From Candidatus Geocrenenecus dongiae (GTDB taxonomy: Archaea > Thermoproteota > Nitrososphaeria_A > Caldarchaeales > Wolframiiraptoraceae), in contig JALNLN010000015.1 of assembly GCA_023267855.1 (NCBI GenBank), positions 1-38,202 on the forward strand: 38,202 bases of DNA, read 5' to 3'. The translations under genes and the position numbers were made by a program. Below, in pieces: positions 6,843 to 15,656 of the stretch. Within the stretch, counting starts at the first letter, position 1, and every line of letters begins with the position of its first letter. The notes below the pieces were generated by a model. It was not told the origin of the DNA and ran no database searches. It saw nothing but the letters and a program-made list of their open reading frames with translations.

Positions 6843-8300
6843 GTGGTTAAGATAATTGAGAATGTAGGATTATCTTTCGACGATGTCTTACTAGTCCCTA
6901 GAAAATCAGACATACTTTCTAGAAAAGAGATAGATACAAGTACTTTCTTTTCAAGGAGGATCAGAATAAACATACCTATAGTTTCAGCTGCTATGGATAC
7001 TGTAACAGAATCCAGTATGGCCATAACTATGGCTAGAGAAGGTGGTATAGGTGTAATACATAGGTTTATACCTCCGGAGAAGCAAGCTGAAGAAGTTGCA
7101 AGAGTAAAAAGAGCTGAAAACGTAGTGATAGAGAAGCCTGCGACAGTATCTCCAGAAAAAACTATTAGAGAAGCTAAAGAAATAATGAAATCTCTTGGAA
7201 TAAGTGGTTTAATAGTAGTTGATGCTGAAGGTAGATTGCTCGGAATACTGACTCGTAGAGACATATTATTCGTAGATGAGAACATGAAGGTCTATGAATG
7301 CATGACTCCTAGGAAAAACATGATTGTAGCGAAATCTGGAATATCTTTAGAAGAAGCAAAAGAGATCTTTAAGAAATATAAGATTGAGAAACTTCCACTT
7401 ATAGATGACCAAGACCGTGTTAAAGGGTTGATAACTTGTGTAGATCTATTGAAGAGAGAAGCGTATCCGAATGCAGCTAGAGATAGTAAAGGTAGACTGC
7501 TCGTAGCAGCAGCAATAGGTGTTAAAGAAAGTGAAGTGGAGAGAGCGAGGTTATTGATAGAAGCTGGAGCAGACGCATTAGTGATAGATGTAGCTCACGG
7601 ACACTCAACTATGTGTATCTCAATGATCAAGAAACTTAGAAAGATTTATGGAGATAGTATAGAGATAGTTGCAGGAAATGTTGCCACACCTGAAGGTGTT
7701 GAAGAACTTGCAGCAGCTGGAGCAGATGCTGTTAAAGTTGGTGTAGGACCTGGATCAGTATGTACGACTAGAATAGTTGCAGGTGTAGGTGTACCTCAGC
7801 TATCAGCTATAATCAATTGTTCTGAAGCTGCTGAGAAAATGGGTATACCGATAATTGCAGATGGAGGGATAAGAGAAAGTGGAGACATAGTGAAAGCATT
7901 AGCTGCAGGTGCGTCTAGCGTGATGATTGGTAGGCTTCTGGCAGGAACAGATGAAAGTCCAGGAACGGTTATAATTAGAAATGGTAGAAGATATAAGATG
8001 TATCGTGGAATGGCTTCTGTTTACGCTATGCTTGGGAGAGAAGCTAAATTTAGAGAAGATCTTTCTGAAGCATTAGTAGATGTATCGGAATACTCTTACT
8101 ATGCTGAAGGTGTAGAAGCATACGTACCATACACAGGTTCTGCTTCAGATATAATCAAGAGGCTTGTAGCTGGTTTGAGATCTGGTATGAGCTATCTAGG
8201 TGCGAGAAAAATTGAAGATCTAAAGAAGAACGCCATCTTCGTAAGATTGACTGAGGCAGGTTTAAGAGAAAGTTTACCACATGATGTTGAAACAGTTTAA
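6843..8300 (+). CDS. guaB: Inosine-5'-monophosphate dehydrogenase
   Basis: Oxidises IMP to XMP with NAD+, the committed step to GMP. A 485-residue enzyme of normal length: N-terminal barrel part with [15 protein letters not shown], a CBS pair inserted at about residues 92-205, and the catalytic loop [12 protein letters not shown] with Cys307. The IMP-phosphate motif is [11 protein letters not shown] and the flap holds [10 protein letters not shown]. The GTG start is used; the family normally begins a few residues before the first beta strand, as here. First gene of guaB-purA-purB, with purA starting 3 nt after its stop. Confidence 0.93.
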   Translation: MVKIIENVGLSFDDVLLVPRKSDILSRKEIDTSTFFSRRIRINIPIVSAAMDTVTESSMAITMAREGGIGVIHRFIPPEKQAEEVARVKRAENVVIEKPATVSPEKTIREAKEIMKSLGISGLIVVDAEGRLLGILTRRDILFVDENMKVYECMTPRKNMIVAKSGISLEEAKEIFKKYKIEKLPLIDDQDRVKGLITCVDLLKREAYPNAARDSKGRLLVAAAIGVKESEVERARLLIEAGADALVIDVAHGHSTMCISMIKKLRKIYGDSIEIVAGNVATPEGVEELAAAGADAVKVGVGPGSVCTTRIVAGVGVPQLSAIINCSEAAEKMGIPIIADGGIRESGDIVKALAAGASSVMIGRLLAGTDESPGTVIIRNGRRYKMYRGMASVYAMLGREAKFREDLSEALVDVSEYSYYAEGVEAYVPYTGSASDIIKRLVAGLRSGMSYLGARKIEDLKKNAIFVRLTEAGLRESLPHDVETV

Positions 8301-8303
8301 GAT

Positions 8304-9557
8304 ATGTCTGGGATAGTTGTTCTAGGTCTCCAGTGGGGAGATGAAGGAAAGGGAAAAGTTTCATATATACTATCAAGAGACGCAGACTACGTTGTAAGAT
8401 TTCAAGGCGGAGCAAACGCTGGTCACACAGTAGTATTAGATGATGGTAGAGAACTTAGATTCAACATGCTTCCAGCCGGATCAGCAGCAGGAGCAGTTCC
8501 ATGTATTGCATCTGGAACAGTTGTAGATCTAGATGAACTAGAAGAAGAAGTAAACTTGCTCAGATCCATCGGAGTATATAGGAATCTACTCATAAGTAAG
8601 TGTGCGAACATAGTTTTACCTATCCATAAATCTTTAGATCGAGCATTAGAAGAAGCTAGAGGTAAAAGATCTGTGGGAACAACAGGTAGAGGTATAGGTC
8701 CAGCGTACTCAGATAAAGCTCTAAGAATAGGGCTGAGGGTGGAAGACGTTCTAGATCCAGAAGCTCTATCATCTAGACTCGAAGTCTTGAGAAGTATCCA
8801 TAAAGTTTATGGAGATGTCGAAGGCTACATACTTCAGAAATCTTCTATCTTAAGAGAGAGTGTATGTGATCTAGAACTAATCTTAAATGATGTTATAGAT
8901 GGTGGTGGAAAAATAGTGTTTGAAGGTGCTCAGGGAACTTTACTAGACATAGATCATGGAACGTATCCATATGTAACATCATCAAATACAACCATTGGAG
9001 CTGTTTCAACCAGCTGTGGCGTGAGCTTAAGGAAGATATCAGAAATAGTTGGAGTAATGAAAGCTTACACAACAAGAGTCGGTGAAGGCGTATTCCCAAC
9101 AGAGTTAAAAGATCAGATTGGAGAACGTTTAAGAGAGGTGGGTGGAGAGTATGGAACGACTACAGGTAGACCTAGAAGAGTTGGGTGGCTCGACATCCCT
9201 CTCCTCAGATACGCTGTCAAGATAAATGATGTAGACTGGATAGCATTAACCAAGATAGACGTCTTGAGCGGATTAGATAAGATAAAAATATGTGTAGAAT
9301 ATGAAGTAGAGGGAAGTAGGATCGTATTAGCACCACCTAGAGTAAGTCTCCTAGAAAAAGCTAAACCAGTACTCATCGAAGTTGATGGATGGACTAAACT
9401 CAGTAGAGATGAATGGAGAAAGATTTCAGAAAAAGGTGTAGACGCTCTTCCAGAAAACGCTATAAGATACATCGAGATTGTAGAAGAACTTTTAGGAAAA
9501 CCAATAAAATTAATATCCTGTGGTGCTGAAGCTGGGCTAGTGGTATGGAGAACTTGA
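8304..9557 (+). CDS. purA: Adenylosuccinate synthetase
   Basis: Joins IMP and aspartate using GTP to form adenylosuccinate, the first step from IMP to AMP. The P-loop-like motif GLQWGDEGKGK is at residues 8-18, followed by FQGGANAGHTV (IMP binding), TTGRGIGPAYSDK, FEGAQGTLLDIDHGTYPYVT, and the C-terminal TTTGRPRRVGW and LTKIDVL parts. At 417 residues it is bacterial-length; several archaeal PurA proteins are shorter, near 340. It starts 3 nt after guaB, placing both IMP-consuming branches in one operon, and overlaps purB by 13 nt. Confidence 0.93.
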   Translation: MSGIVVLGLQWGDEGKGKVSYILSRDADYVVRFQGGANAGHTVVLDDGRELRFNMLPAGSAAGAVPCIASGTVVDLDELEEEVNLLRSIGVYRNLLISKCANIVLPIHKSLDRALEEARGKRSVGTTGRGIGPAYSDKALRIGLRVEDVLDPEALSSRLEVLRSIHKVYGDVEGYILQKSSILRESVCDLELILNDVIDGGGKIVFEGAQGTLLDIDHGTYPYVTSSNTTIGAVSTSCGVSLRKISEIVGVMKAYTTRVGEGVFPTELKDQIGERLREVGGEYGTTTGRPRRVGWLDIPLLRYAVKINDVDWIALTKIDVLSGLDKIKICVEYEVEGSRIVLAPPRVSLLEKAKPVLIEVDGWTKLSRDEWRKISEKGVDALPENAIRYIEIVEELLGKPIKLISCGAEAGLVVWRT

Positions 9558-10954
9558 ATCCACTAAAATCCATAACACCCATAGATGGAAGATACAGAGA
9601 GAAACTTGAAAAACTAGAAGAATACTTCTCAGAATACGCTTTCATAAAAGAGAGATTGATAATAGAAGTAGAGTATCTAGTAAAATTCTTGGAAGAAGTT
9701 GAACCATCTATTCTTAAAAATCTTCCAGAAAACTGGAAGCAAATCTTAGATAACATTATCATAGAATTCGATTTAAGAGAAGCTGAAAAGATCAAGGAAG
9801 TGGAGAGGAGAGTTGGACACGATGTCGTCGCAATAACGATATATCTTAGAGAAAAGTTAAGACAGATCGGGCTTGAAGACATCACACGGTTCATACACTT
9901 CGGCTTAACATCTGAAGATGTAAACAATATTGCTTATTCGACATTACTGAGGAAGTTCAATAGAGAAGTTTTCATACCCATGATTATGAATTTTCTAGAT
10001 AAACTTGAGAACCTCGTTTTAGAACACGTATCTACAGTTATGGTTAGTAGAACGCACGGTGTACCAGCTGTACCAACAACATTAGGAAGATTTTTAGCAA
10101 ACTATCTATATAGAGTAGCGAGAATATCTGTTGACATAGCCTCAACAATTTTTCCAGCTAAGATAGGTGGAGCTGTCGGAGATCTGAATGCATTAACCTT
10201 AACATATCCAAACATAGATTGGCACAGTTTTATAGAATCTTTTATAAAATCTAGAGGGCTAGAATATTTCCCAGCATCAACCCAGATCCTCCCCCACGAT
10301 GAAAACTCAAAATACTTCTCTAAGATAGCTATACTAAACTCCATAATTTCAAATTTCTGTAGAGATTTATGGTTCTTATCTCTTCTAGGATATGTGTCAT
10401 TCCATCCATTAGAATCAGAGATACATTCATCTACAATGCCTCATAAATCGAATCCAACTCTACTAGAGAATGCTGAAGGAGCTCTCGATCTAGCTTCAAA
10501 CATACTCTCATACATGTCCACTAGACTTATCTCCAGTAGACTACATAGAGATCTCTCAGACTCAGTAATAAAACGATTCTACGGTCTACCACTCTCTCTA
10601 ACAATACTAGGATTGATAAATCTCTGCTTAGCTCTAGATAGAGTAAGAATAAACAAAGACAAGATAGAGAAAGATCTGAAAGAATATCCAGAAGTACTAG
10701 CGGAAGCTTACCAAGTTGTATTAAGAAAGAAGGGGGTAACTGAAGCCTACGAAATAGTAAGACATACATTAAGAGAAGAGAAGAAGGATGTCATAAATAG
10801 ATTAAGAAAAATTATCCCAGCGGATCTACTAGATGAATTAGAGAAAATAAGCTTGGAAAACTATATTGGAAAAGCTGTTGAGATAACTTTTAAACTCTTA
10901 GAAAAGACTAGAGAATTAAAAGAAACTATGCTCAAGAAGATAGATGTAAAATAA
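9545..10954 (+). CDS. purB: Adenylosuccinate lyase
   Basis: Splits adenylosuccinate to AMP and fumarate, and SAICAR to AICAR. A 469-residue fumarase/aspartase-superfamily helical protein. Signatures are TPIDGRY near the N-terminus, RVGHDVVA, the catalytic-His segment SRTHGVPAVPTTLG, and SSTMPHKSNP (near residue 300). At 469 residues it is in the E. coli PurB size class. Overlap with purA implies coupled translation. Confidence 0.92.
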   Translation: MENLNPLKSITPIDGRYREKLEKLEEYFSEYAFIKERLIIEVEYLVKFLEEVEPSILKNLPENWKQILDNIIIEFDLREAEKIKEVERRVGHDVVAITIYLREKLRQIGLEDITRFIHFGLTSEDVNNIAYSTLLRKFNREVFIPMIMNFLDKLENLVLEHVSTVMVSRTHGVPAVPTTLGRFLANYLYRVARISVDIASTIFPAKIGGAVGDLNALTLTYPNIDWHSFIESFIKSRGLEYFPASTQILPHDENSKYFSKIAILNSIISNFCRDLWFLSLLGYVSFHPLESEIHSSTMPHKSNPTLLENAEGALDLASNILSYMSTRLISSRLHRDLSDSVIKRFYGLPLSLTILGLINLCLALDRVRINKDKIEKDLKEYPEVLAEAYQVVLRKKGVTEAYEIVRHTLREEKKDVINRLRKIIPADLLDELEKISLENYIGKAVEITFKLLEKTRELKETMLKKIDVK

Positions 10955-11058
10955 GCTTCGGATCTTTTATAACGTCATTAAGCTGAAAACAACTTTGTAG
11001 GTCATGGAGAGATACTCTAGGTACTTGTAATACCGTTTCCTGTTTAATCAGATATTAT

Positions 11059-11068
11059 GCTTTTATGC
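11059..11068 (+). promoter_or_regulatory. TATA box for the HTH-phosphoribosyltransferase gene
   Basis: GCTTTTATGC, centred about 31 bp ahead of the ATG at 11095. This predicts a leader of only a few bases and transcription separate from purB, which ends 140 bp upstream. Confidence 0.45.
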
Positions 11069-11094
11069 TAGTATAGAATAGTGTAATATAGTTC

Positions 11095-11802
11095 ATGAAG
11101 AAGATTGAAGAATTAAAGTATAGGCTGAATTCTGTAGAAGCTTTAACAATTCTGAAGAGAACAATGCCGTATGATCATCTTTCATCACTTCTCAAAATTC
11201 CCCCTACCGCCTTGAGTAGATATGTTAATGGCCACGTCGTACCAAGTCTAGAAACTGCTAAAGCAATATACAGTATATTTAAGAAAGAGTACCTGATAAG
11301 AGAAGTTAATTCTAGACTAGTTGTAGATGAATTTGGAGCTATAGACAGTAGCCAGATAATCCACAACCCGACAATACTAAAACACATAGTTATGGCCGAG
11401 TATGAAAAAATGAATTCTATGAAGATTGATAAGGTTCTAACGCTAGAAGCAGACGGCATACCAGTCGCATACCAAATAGCATCAATGCTTGGAAGAGAAG
11501 TAGCTGTAGCGAGGAAAGTAAAGAAACTTGGAGTAAGAGATTTCATAGAGATAAAACAAGTCTTCGAATCAGGTACATACAGATACATTTATCTTCCAAA
11601 AGGATCTATAAAGAAGGGAGACTATGTTTTGATCACAGACGACATAGTGAGAACGGGAGCAACGATAAAAGCGTTGATGAACCTATGTAAAGAGGTTAAG
11701 GCTAACGTTTCTGGAATATTCACTATAATAGCTTTGAAGAAGATAAATGAGAAATTAGAAGAAGAACTAGGAGTACCCGTAATATCTTTTACAACATTAT
11801 AG
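11095..11802 (+). CDS. HTH domain-phosphoribosyltransferase regulator (GfcR-like)
   Basis: A 235-residue fusion. Residues 1-70 hold a helix-turn-helix (LSSLLKIPPTALSRYVNG). The rest is a type I phosphoribosyltransferase domain with the PRPP motif VLITDDIVRTGAT near residue 185 and an LTLEADGIPVAYQIA strand-loop. Archaeal proteins of this architecture, annotated as orotate phosphoribosyltransferase-like or GfcR, are transcription regulators thought to sense PRPP or sugar-phosphate state; bacterial PurR is an analogue. Lying just after guaB-purA-purB and near the pyr operon, it is a good candidate regulator of these genes. Whether it also catalyses base salvage is unknown. Confidence 0.8.
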   Translation: MKKIEELKYRLNSVEALTILKRTMPYDHLSSLLKIPPTALSRYVNGHVVPSLETAKAIYSIFKKEYLIREVNSRLVVDEFGAIDSSQIIHNPTILKHIVMAEYEKMNSMKIDKVLTLEADGIPVAYQIASMLGREVAVARKVKKLGVRDFIEIKQVFESGTYRYIYLPKGSIKKGDYVLITDDIVRTGATIKALMNLCKEVKANVSGIFTIIALKKINEKLEEELGVPVISFTTL

Positions 11803-11849
11803 ATTAGCTTATAGCGTAATGACTGGATGGTTTTATGATGAATCTAGGT

Positions 11850-12719
11850 TTAGGGATTGGTTTTTCTAATAGCTTCAGCTACTCTAACTACATCTACAGC
11901 CTCTGGAACATCGTGAGTTCTAATAACATGGGCTCCCAAGAAAACAGCTATTGCTTCTACACCCTTACTTCCAAATAATCTATCTTCAGGTTTCTCTTTA
12001 CCAGTTAAGATGCCTATGAAAGATTTTCTCGAAACACCTATTACTATAGGTCTACCCAGTCTCCTAAACTTCTCTAGAGATCTTATAAGCTCTAGATCTA
12101 TCTTCCACCAATCTATACCAGTATCTCTATGGAAGCCTATGGCTGGATCAATAGCTATCCTGTTTATATCAACATTCTTCTCTAAAGCTATCTTTAATGA
12201 TCTTTCGAGAACTTTTAATGTTGATTCTACGGCTTCTCTTGGAGATGATAGTTTCCCAAGATTTCTAGCACATATTATCAATGATAAATTGTGTTCGGCA
12301 ACTATCTCAGCTATAGCTGGGTTTGAGAGCCCTGTAACATCGTTTATTATCTCTGCTCCTGCTTTCACAGCTTCTAGAGCTGGCTTAACTCTATGGGTAT
12401 CTGCAGATACAGGTACATCTATAGAAGATTTTACTGCTTCGATAGCTTCACGTATTCTTCTAGCTTCCTCTTCTTCATCTATGTATGTTTGTAGATATGG
12501 TGCAGTAGACATGGCTCCAACATCTATTATGTCTGCACCCGATTTAACCATGTATAAAGCTGTCTCAACTATTTCTTCATAACTCATCTTTATAGATCCT
12601 TTATAGAAAGACTCTGGACTAACATTTATAACACCGATTATTCTCGTCGGCAACCTATCTCCAGCTTCTACTCTACCTAGAAAACCTCTAATCAAGGATA
12701 CCGGTGCACCCCACTTCAA
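11850..12719 (-). CDS. folP: Dihydropteroate synthase family protein
   Basis: A 289-residue TIM barrel of the pterin-binding family: IGVINVSPESFYKG at the first strand, DIIDVGAMSTAP, VPVSADTHR, EIINDVTG, and the C-terminal VSRKSFIG and IRTHD motifs that contact the pterin and phosphate. In bacteria it joins p-aminobenzoate to hydroxymethyl-dihydropterin. In archaea homologues are linked to folate or methanopterin synthesis, with the actual substrate often unproven. The start is a TTG at 12719; no in-frame ATG lies near. Transcribed divergently from the tRNA thiolase gene with a shared AT-rich promoter of 54 bp. Confidence 0.82.
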   Translation of the reverse strand: MKWGAPVSLIRGFLGRVEAGDRLPTRIIGVINVSPESFYKGSIKMSYEEIVETALYMVKSGADIIDVGAMSTAPYLQTYIDEEEEARRIREAIEAVKSSIDVPVSADTHRVKPALEAVKAGAEIINDVTGLSNPAIAEIVAEHNLSLIICARNLGKLSSPREAVESTLKVLERSLKIALEKNVDINRIAIDPAIGFHRDTGIDWWKIDLELIRSLEKFRRLGRPIVIGVSRKSFIGILTGKEKPEDRLFGSKGVEAIAVFLGAHVIRTHDVPEAVDVVRVAEAIRKTNP

Positions 12720-12728
12720 GAATATTGA

Positions 12729-12762
12729 CTATAAAATATCTTCAAATATTTTTATTCTTAGA
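12729..12762. promoter_or_regulatory. Shared divergent promoter, folP-like and tRNA thiolase genes
   Basis: The 54-bp gap is almost wholly A/T. AATATTTTTATTC (about 12746-12758) sits about 22 bp before the plus-strand ATG at 12774, and TATTTTATAG on the minus strand precedes the TTG at 12719. Both genes appear to start leaderless or nearly so from overlapping boxes. Confidence 0.45.
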
Positions 12763-12773
12763 TTTTTGCTAGA

Positions 12774-13703
12774 ATGGCTGAGTGTAGTAGATGTGGTAGG
12801 AGTGGTGAGGCTCTCTATAAATTAACTAATCTACCAGGATTGATTTGTAAAGATTGTTTTATCACGTATTATGAGAAGAAGGTTAAGAATTGTGTGATTA
12901 AGTATGAAATGCTTAGAGGAGTGAAGAATATTGGGGTCGCTGTTTCTGGAGGTAAAGATAGTATGGCTCTAGCAAGAGTTCTATCAAGACTTTTCCCAGA
13001 TATCCATCTCAAGCTCATACACATAAATCTTGGAATACCCAGTTATTCAAATGAATGTCAGAAGATCGTTGAAAAATTTGCAGATGAAAATTCTATAGAT
13101 TTGATAATCTATAATATTAGAGAACTTGAAGGCTACTCAATAGATAGCTTCTCTAAACTTCCCTATGTAAAGAGAATGTGTGGTGTATGTGGTATTGTTA
13201 AGAGATATCTCATGAATAAGATAGCATATGAGAATAGGCTTGATGCACTCGCTACAGGCCACAATTTAGATGATACTGTAGAGACCTTGTTTAAAAGTTA
13301 TCTAAAAGGTGATATAGAAGAGATTGTTAGAATAAGACCCCTACTACCTAGCACGCATCCAAAACTTGTAAAGAAGATTAAGCCTCTAATAGAGATGACG
13401 GAGAGAGAAAACCTACTCTACGTAACCCTAACAAACACTATGCATGTTGATGTAAAGTGTCCATTCTTTAAGGATTCAAGAATGATGAAGAGAAAGAAGC
13501 TCATATCTATGCTTGAAGAAGAGATAAAGAACTTCAAGTACATTTTCTTTAAATCTCATCTTAAGAAGATTCAGCCAGTACTCAGTAAAGTTATCGTGGA
13601 GCCGGCTTTACGTGAATGTAAGGTTTGCGGTATGCCAACCATTAAAGATGTTTGTAGCTACTGTAAGATTACTTCAAAAATGGTTACAGTGGTTGAGAGA
13701 TAG
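12774..13703 (+). CDS. tRNA 2-thiolation enzyme, TtuA/Ncs6 family
   Basis: A 309-residue adenylating sulfurtransferase that makes 2-thiouridine in tRNA (position 34 or 54). It has an N-terminal zinc finger (CSRC with CKDC), the PP-loop SGGKDS (58-63), TGHNLDDTVET, and a C-terminal zinc finger (CKVC with CSYC). Cys135 and Cys138 (CGVC) plus Cys229 (VKCPFF) match the three cysteines that hold the [4Fe-4S] cluster in TtuA-type enzymes. Which uridine is modified cannot be decided here; a ubiquitin-like sulfur carrier would be expected elsewhere. Its stop codon abuts the next ATG. Confidence 0.85.
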   Translation: MAECSRCGRSGEALYKLTNLPGLICKDCFITYYEKKVKNCVIKYEMLRGVKNIGVAVSGGKDSMALARVLSRLFPDIHLKLIHINLGIPSYSNECQKIVEKFADENSIDLIIYNIRELEGYSIDSFSKLPYVKRMCGVCGIVKRYLMNKIAYENRLDALATGHNLDDTVETLFKSYLKGDIEEIVRIRPLLPSTHPKLVKKIKPLIEMTERENLLYVTLTNTMHVDVKCPFFKDSRMMKRKKLISMLEEEIKNFKYIFFKSHLKKIQPVLSKVIVEPALRECKVCGMPTIKDVCSYCKITSKMVTVVER

Positions 13704-14315
13704 ATGAGTTCTAAGAGAGATCTTGAGAAAAAGATATTGGATAAGATTGTTGGAGGATTCGTAGATTTCATTGTATCTAGAAAGGTAGAGCCAAACTTCT
13801 TAACATTCCTTGCCTTCATCTTTTCTCTAACATCATCTCTATTCTTCTACATATCCAGATACTTCGACATAGCCCTATGCTTCGCATCAATGTTGCTTCT
13901 AATCTCAGGTTTTATAGACGCTATTGATGGAATGGTTGCAAGGAAGAGTAATAGAGAAAGTACTCTAGGTGCTTTCCTAGACTCAACGCTAGACAAGATA
14001 GGTGAATCATCAGTATTCATTGGGATAATTATGTCTGGAAGAACATCATATTTCTGGACATCTTTAGCGCTCGCTACTTCCATACTCATAAGTTATGTGA
14101 GAGCTAGGGCTGAAGCTCTTGGAGTAGACTTGAGGGGGGTGGGATTCATGGAAAGGGCTGAGAGAATAATACTGATAGTTGTAGGCGGTTTCCTAGAATT
14201 CGTATTCAAAGGGTTGCTGGACTGGGTTATGATAGCTTTAGCAATACTTTCTCTTGTAACCATAGTTCAGAGAATCATTTATGTTACTAGCAAGCTCAAT
14301 CGTAAGCTTTCTTAA
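13704..14315 (+). CDS. CDP-alcohol phosphatidyltransferase (archaetidylinositol-phosphate synthase-like)
   Basis: A 203-residue membrane enzyme with about six transmembrane helices. The family motif D-x2-D-G-x2-A-R-x8-G-x3-D-x3-D is fully present (DAIDGMVARKS, then GAFLDSTLDKIGES; about residues 70-100). Such enzymes move a phospho-lipid group from a CDP-activated lipid to an alcohol. The archaeal length and the ERAERIILI helix suggest archaetidylinositol-phosphate synthase, but the alcohol cannot be proven from sequence. The ATG follows the upstream stop directly, so the two genes are likely co-transcribed. The 3' end overlaps the converging gene by 20 bp. Confidence 0.85.
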   Translation: MSSKRDLEKKILDKIVGGFVDFIVSRKVEPNFLTFLAFIFSLTSSLFFYISRYFDIALCFASMLLLISGFIDAIDGMVARKSNRESTLGAFLDSTLDKIGESSVFIGIIMSGRTSYFWTSLALATSILISYVRARAEALGVDLRGVGFMERAERIILIVVGGFLEFVFKGLLDWVMIALAILSLVTIVQRIIYVTSKLNRKLS

Positions 14316-14640
14316 AAATTATGCTTCCATTCTTAAATTCCACATCATAGATTTCATTAACTTCTAAACGTACCCCAAGTAATTCATACTCTTCTTCTGT
14401 TAAGTAGAGTGTTATCTTAGGTTTAGTTATTTCTCTGGTAAACGGCATGAAACCCAGCTCTTGAAGATGAAACATCAGGTCTTGAAGAACTTGGTGTATC
14501 ATGAAAGAATCTCCCATCATATCTGGTGTTCTAGCTTCCTTCAAGATCTTCTTCTCTTCAACCAGTTCTATTATCTTTCCTCTCCTACCAGTTTCTGGGT
14601 CACGCATACTAGATACTCTATGTACTCTTACCAACACCAT
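14296..14640 (-). CDS. Small conserved protein of unknown function (possibly arcadin-1-like)
   Basis: A 114-residue soluble protein. The N-terminal half has DPETGRRGKIIELVEEKK, a helical middle holds MMGDSFMIHQVLQDLMFHLQ, and the C-terminus is ITLYLTEEEYELLG followed by a short beta pair. Size and the last motif recall arcadin-1 of the archaeal crenactin (actin) cluster, but this is a low-confidence memory match and no crenactin gene is in the window. It lies 9 nt after gcvH on the same strand and is probably co-transcribed with it. Confidence 0.65.
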   Translation of the reverse strand: MVLVRVHRVSSMRDPETGRRGKIIELVEEKKILKEARTPDMMGDSFMIHQVLQDLMFHLQELGFMPFTREITKPKITLYLTEEEYELLGVRLEVNEIYDVEFKNGSIIFKKAYD

Positions 14641-14649
14641 GTTCTTATT

Positions 14650-15075
14650 TCACTCTTCAACACGCATTTCTTCTAAGTCCTCTATATATCTTCTGTATTC
14701 ATCTGGATCCATAAGGTCTTCATATTTTATTTCTTCAAGAAGTTCTAGAACAGCTATCCATCCTTCACCGTAAGGGTCTTCATTAAGTAATTCAGGGTTG
14801 TCTATAAGCTTACTATTTACTTCTACGACTTTTCCAGAAACTGGTGAATATACGTCTGCTGAAGCTTTAACAGATTCTATGGTAGCGAGTGTTTCATTAA
14901 CCTTAACCTTCTGTCCAACATTAGGAAGCTCGACGAATATTATTTCTCTAAGCTTCTTCTGAGCATAATCTGTTATACCAACCCTAACTTTATCTTTCTC
15001 CACCTTCACCCATTCATGCTCTCTAGTGTAATAGTATCCACTAGGTACTTCAAACTCTTCCGACAACTCCAACAC
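14650..15075 (-). CDS. gcvH: Glycine cleavage system H protein (lipoyl carrier)
   Basis: A 141-residue lipoyl carrier that shuttles the aminomethyl group in glycine cleavage. The N-terminus has YYTREHEWV and VGITDYAQKKLREIIFVELP. The lipoylation lysine lies in ATIESVKASADVYSP, and GEGWIAVLEL is near the end. A GTG at 15075 opens the frame, but GAGGTG overlaps it, so a TTG two or three codons further in could be the true start. No gcvP, gcvT or lipoate ligase is in the window. Its neighbours are uncharacterised small proteins and, further up, an acyl-CoA dehydrogenase-like gene, so its partner here is unclear. Confidence 0.88.
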   Translation of the reverse strand: MLELSEEFEVPSGYYYTREHEWVKVEKDKVRVGITDYAQKKLREIIFVELPNVGQKVKVNETLATIESVKASADVYSPVSGKVVEVNSKLIDNPELLNEDPYGEGWIAVLELLEEIKYEDLMDPDEYRRYIEDLEEMRVEE

Positions 15076-15150
15076 CTCAGCATTCTCGATGAAGAAGTAA
15101 CCTATAAATTTATAGTGAGGACATTAAAATGAAAAACGAGCTCTTCAAAT

Positions 15151-15543
15151 CTACAATTCATCTTTTTTAAGTATATCTGAAAGCAATCTATACTCTCCAT
15201 CTTTATAGAATTTTATACTTGTTTCTAATCTTACACGTAACCCTAAGCTTTCGAACAACTTTAACAATGCCCCACCAGGTATCTCTCCACTTAAACTTCC
15301 TTCTAGAATCTTCTTAGCTATAGCTACTACTATCTTCTTCGTAATCTCTGGGTAATCTCTAAGAGCAACTTCAAGAACCTCGTCTCCCCTATCAACTAAA
15401 TGTTTCTGGACTATTTCTAAAGCTTTCGAAAAATCTAATTCTCCAGACTTCTCTTTAGACTCAACAGGACGTTGAGACATCATCTGCTTCAACTTCTTCA
15501 ATCTGAGCAATTTCAATTCTAAGCTCTCATCCATATCTACCAA
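15151..15543 (-). CDS. Conserved hypothetical protein, basic helical N-terminus
   Basis: A 130-residue protein I do not recognise. It starts with a charged helix (ELKLLRLKKLKQMMSQRP), then a predicted helical block (FSKALEIVQKHLVDRGDEVL, DYPEITKKIVVAIAKKIL) and ends in an alpha/beta part (GGALLKLFESLGLRVRLETS, FYKDGEYRLLSDIL). There are no cysteines, no signal peptide and no membrane segment. It sits between gcvH (75 bp downstream) and the acyl-CoA dehydrogenase-like gene (113 bp upstream) on the same strand. Codon use resembles its neighbours, so it is likely a real gene. Confidence 0.65.
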   Translation of the reverse strand: MVDMDESLELKLLRLKKLKQMMSQRPVESKEKSGELDFSKALEIVQKHLVDRGDEVLEVALRDYPEITKKIVVAIAKKILEGSLSGEIPGGALLKLFESLGLRVRLETSIKFYKDGEYRLLSDILKKDEL

Positions 15544-15656
15544 TACATGTATAGCATCTTCAATTTAAATCAATAGTTTAGGTAGATATAAGTTCCATAA
15601 AACATGTCACAAAAAGAGGTTATAGGAGGAGGATCTCTAGTAGGAGCATTATCTTT

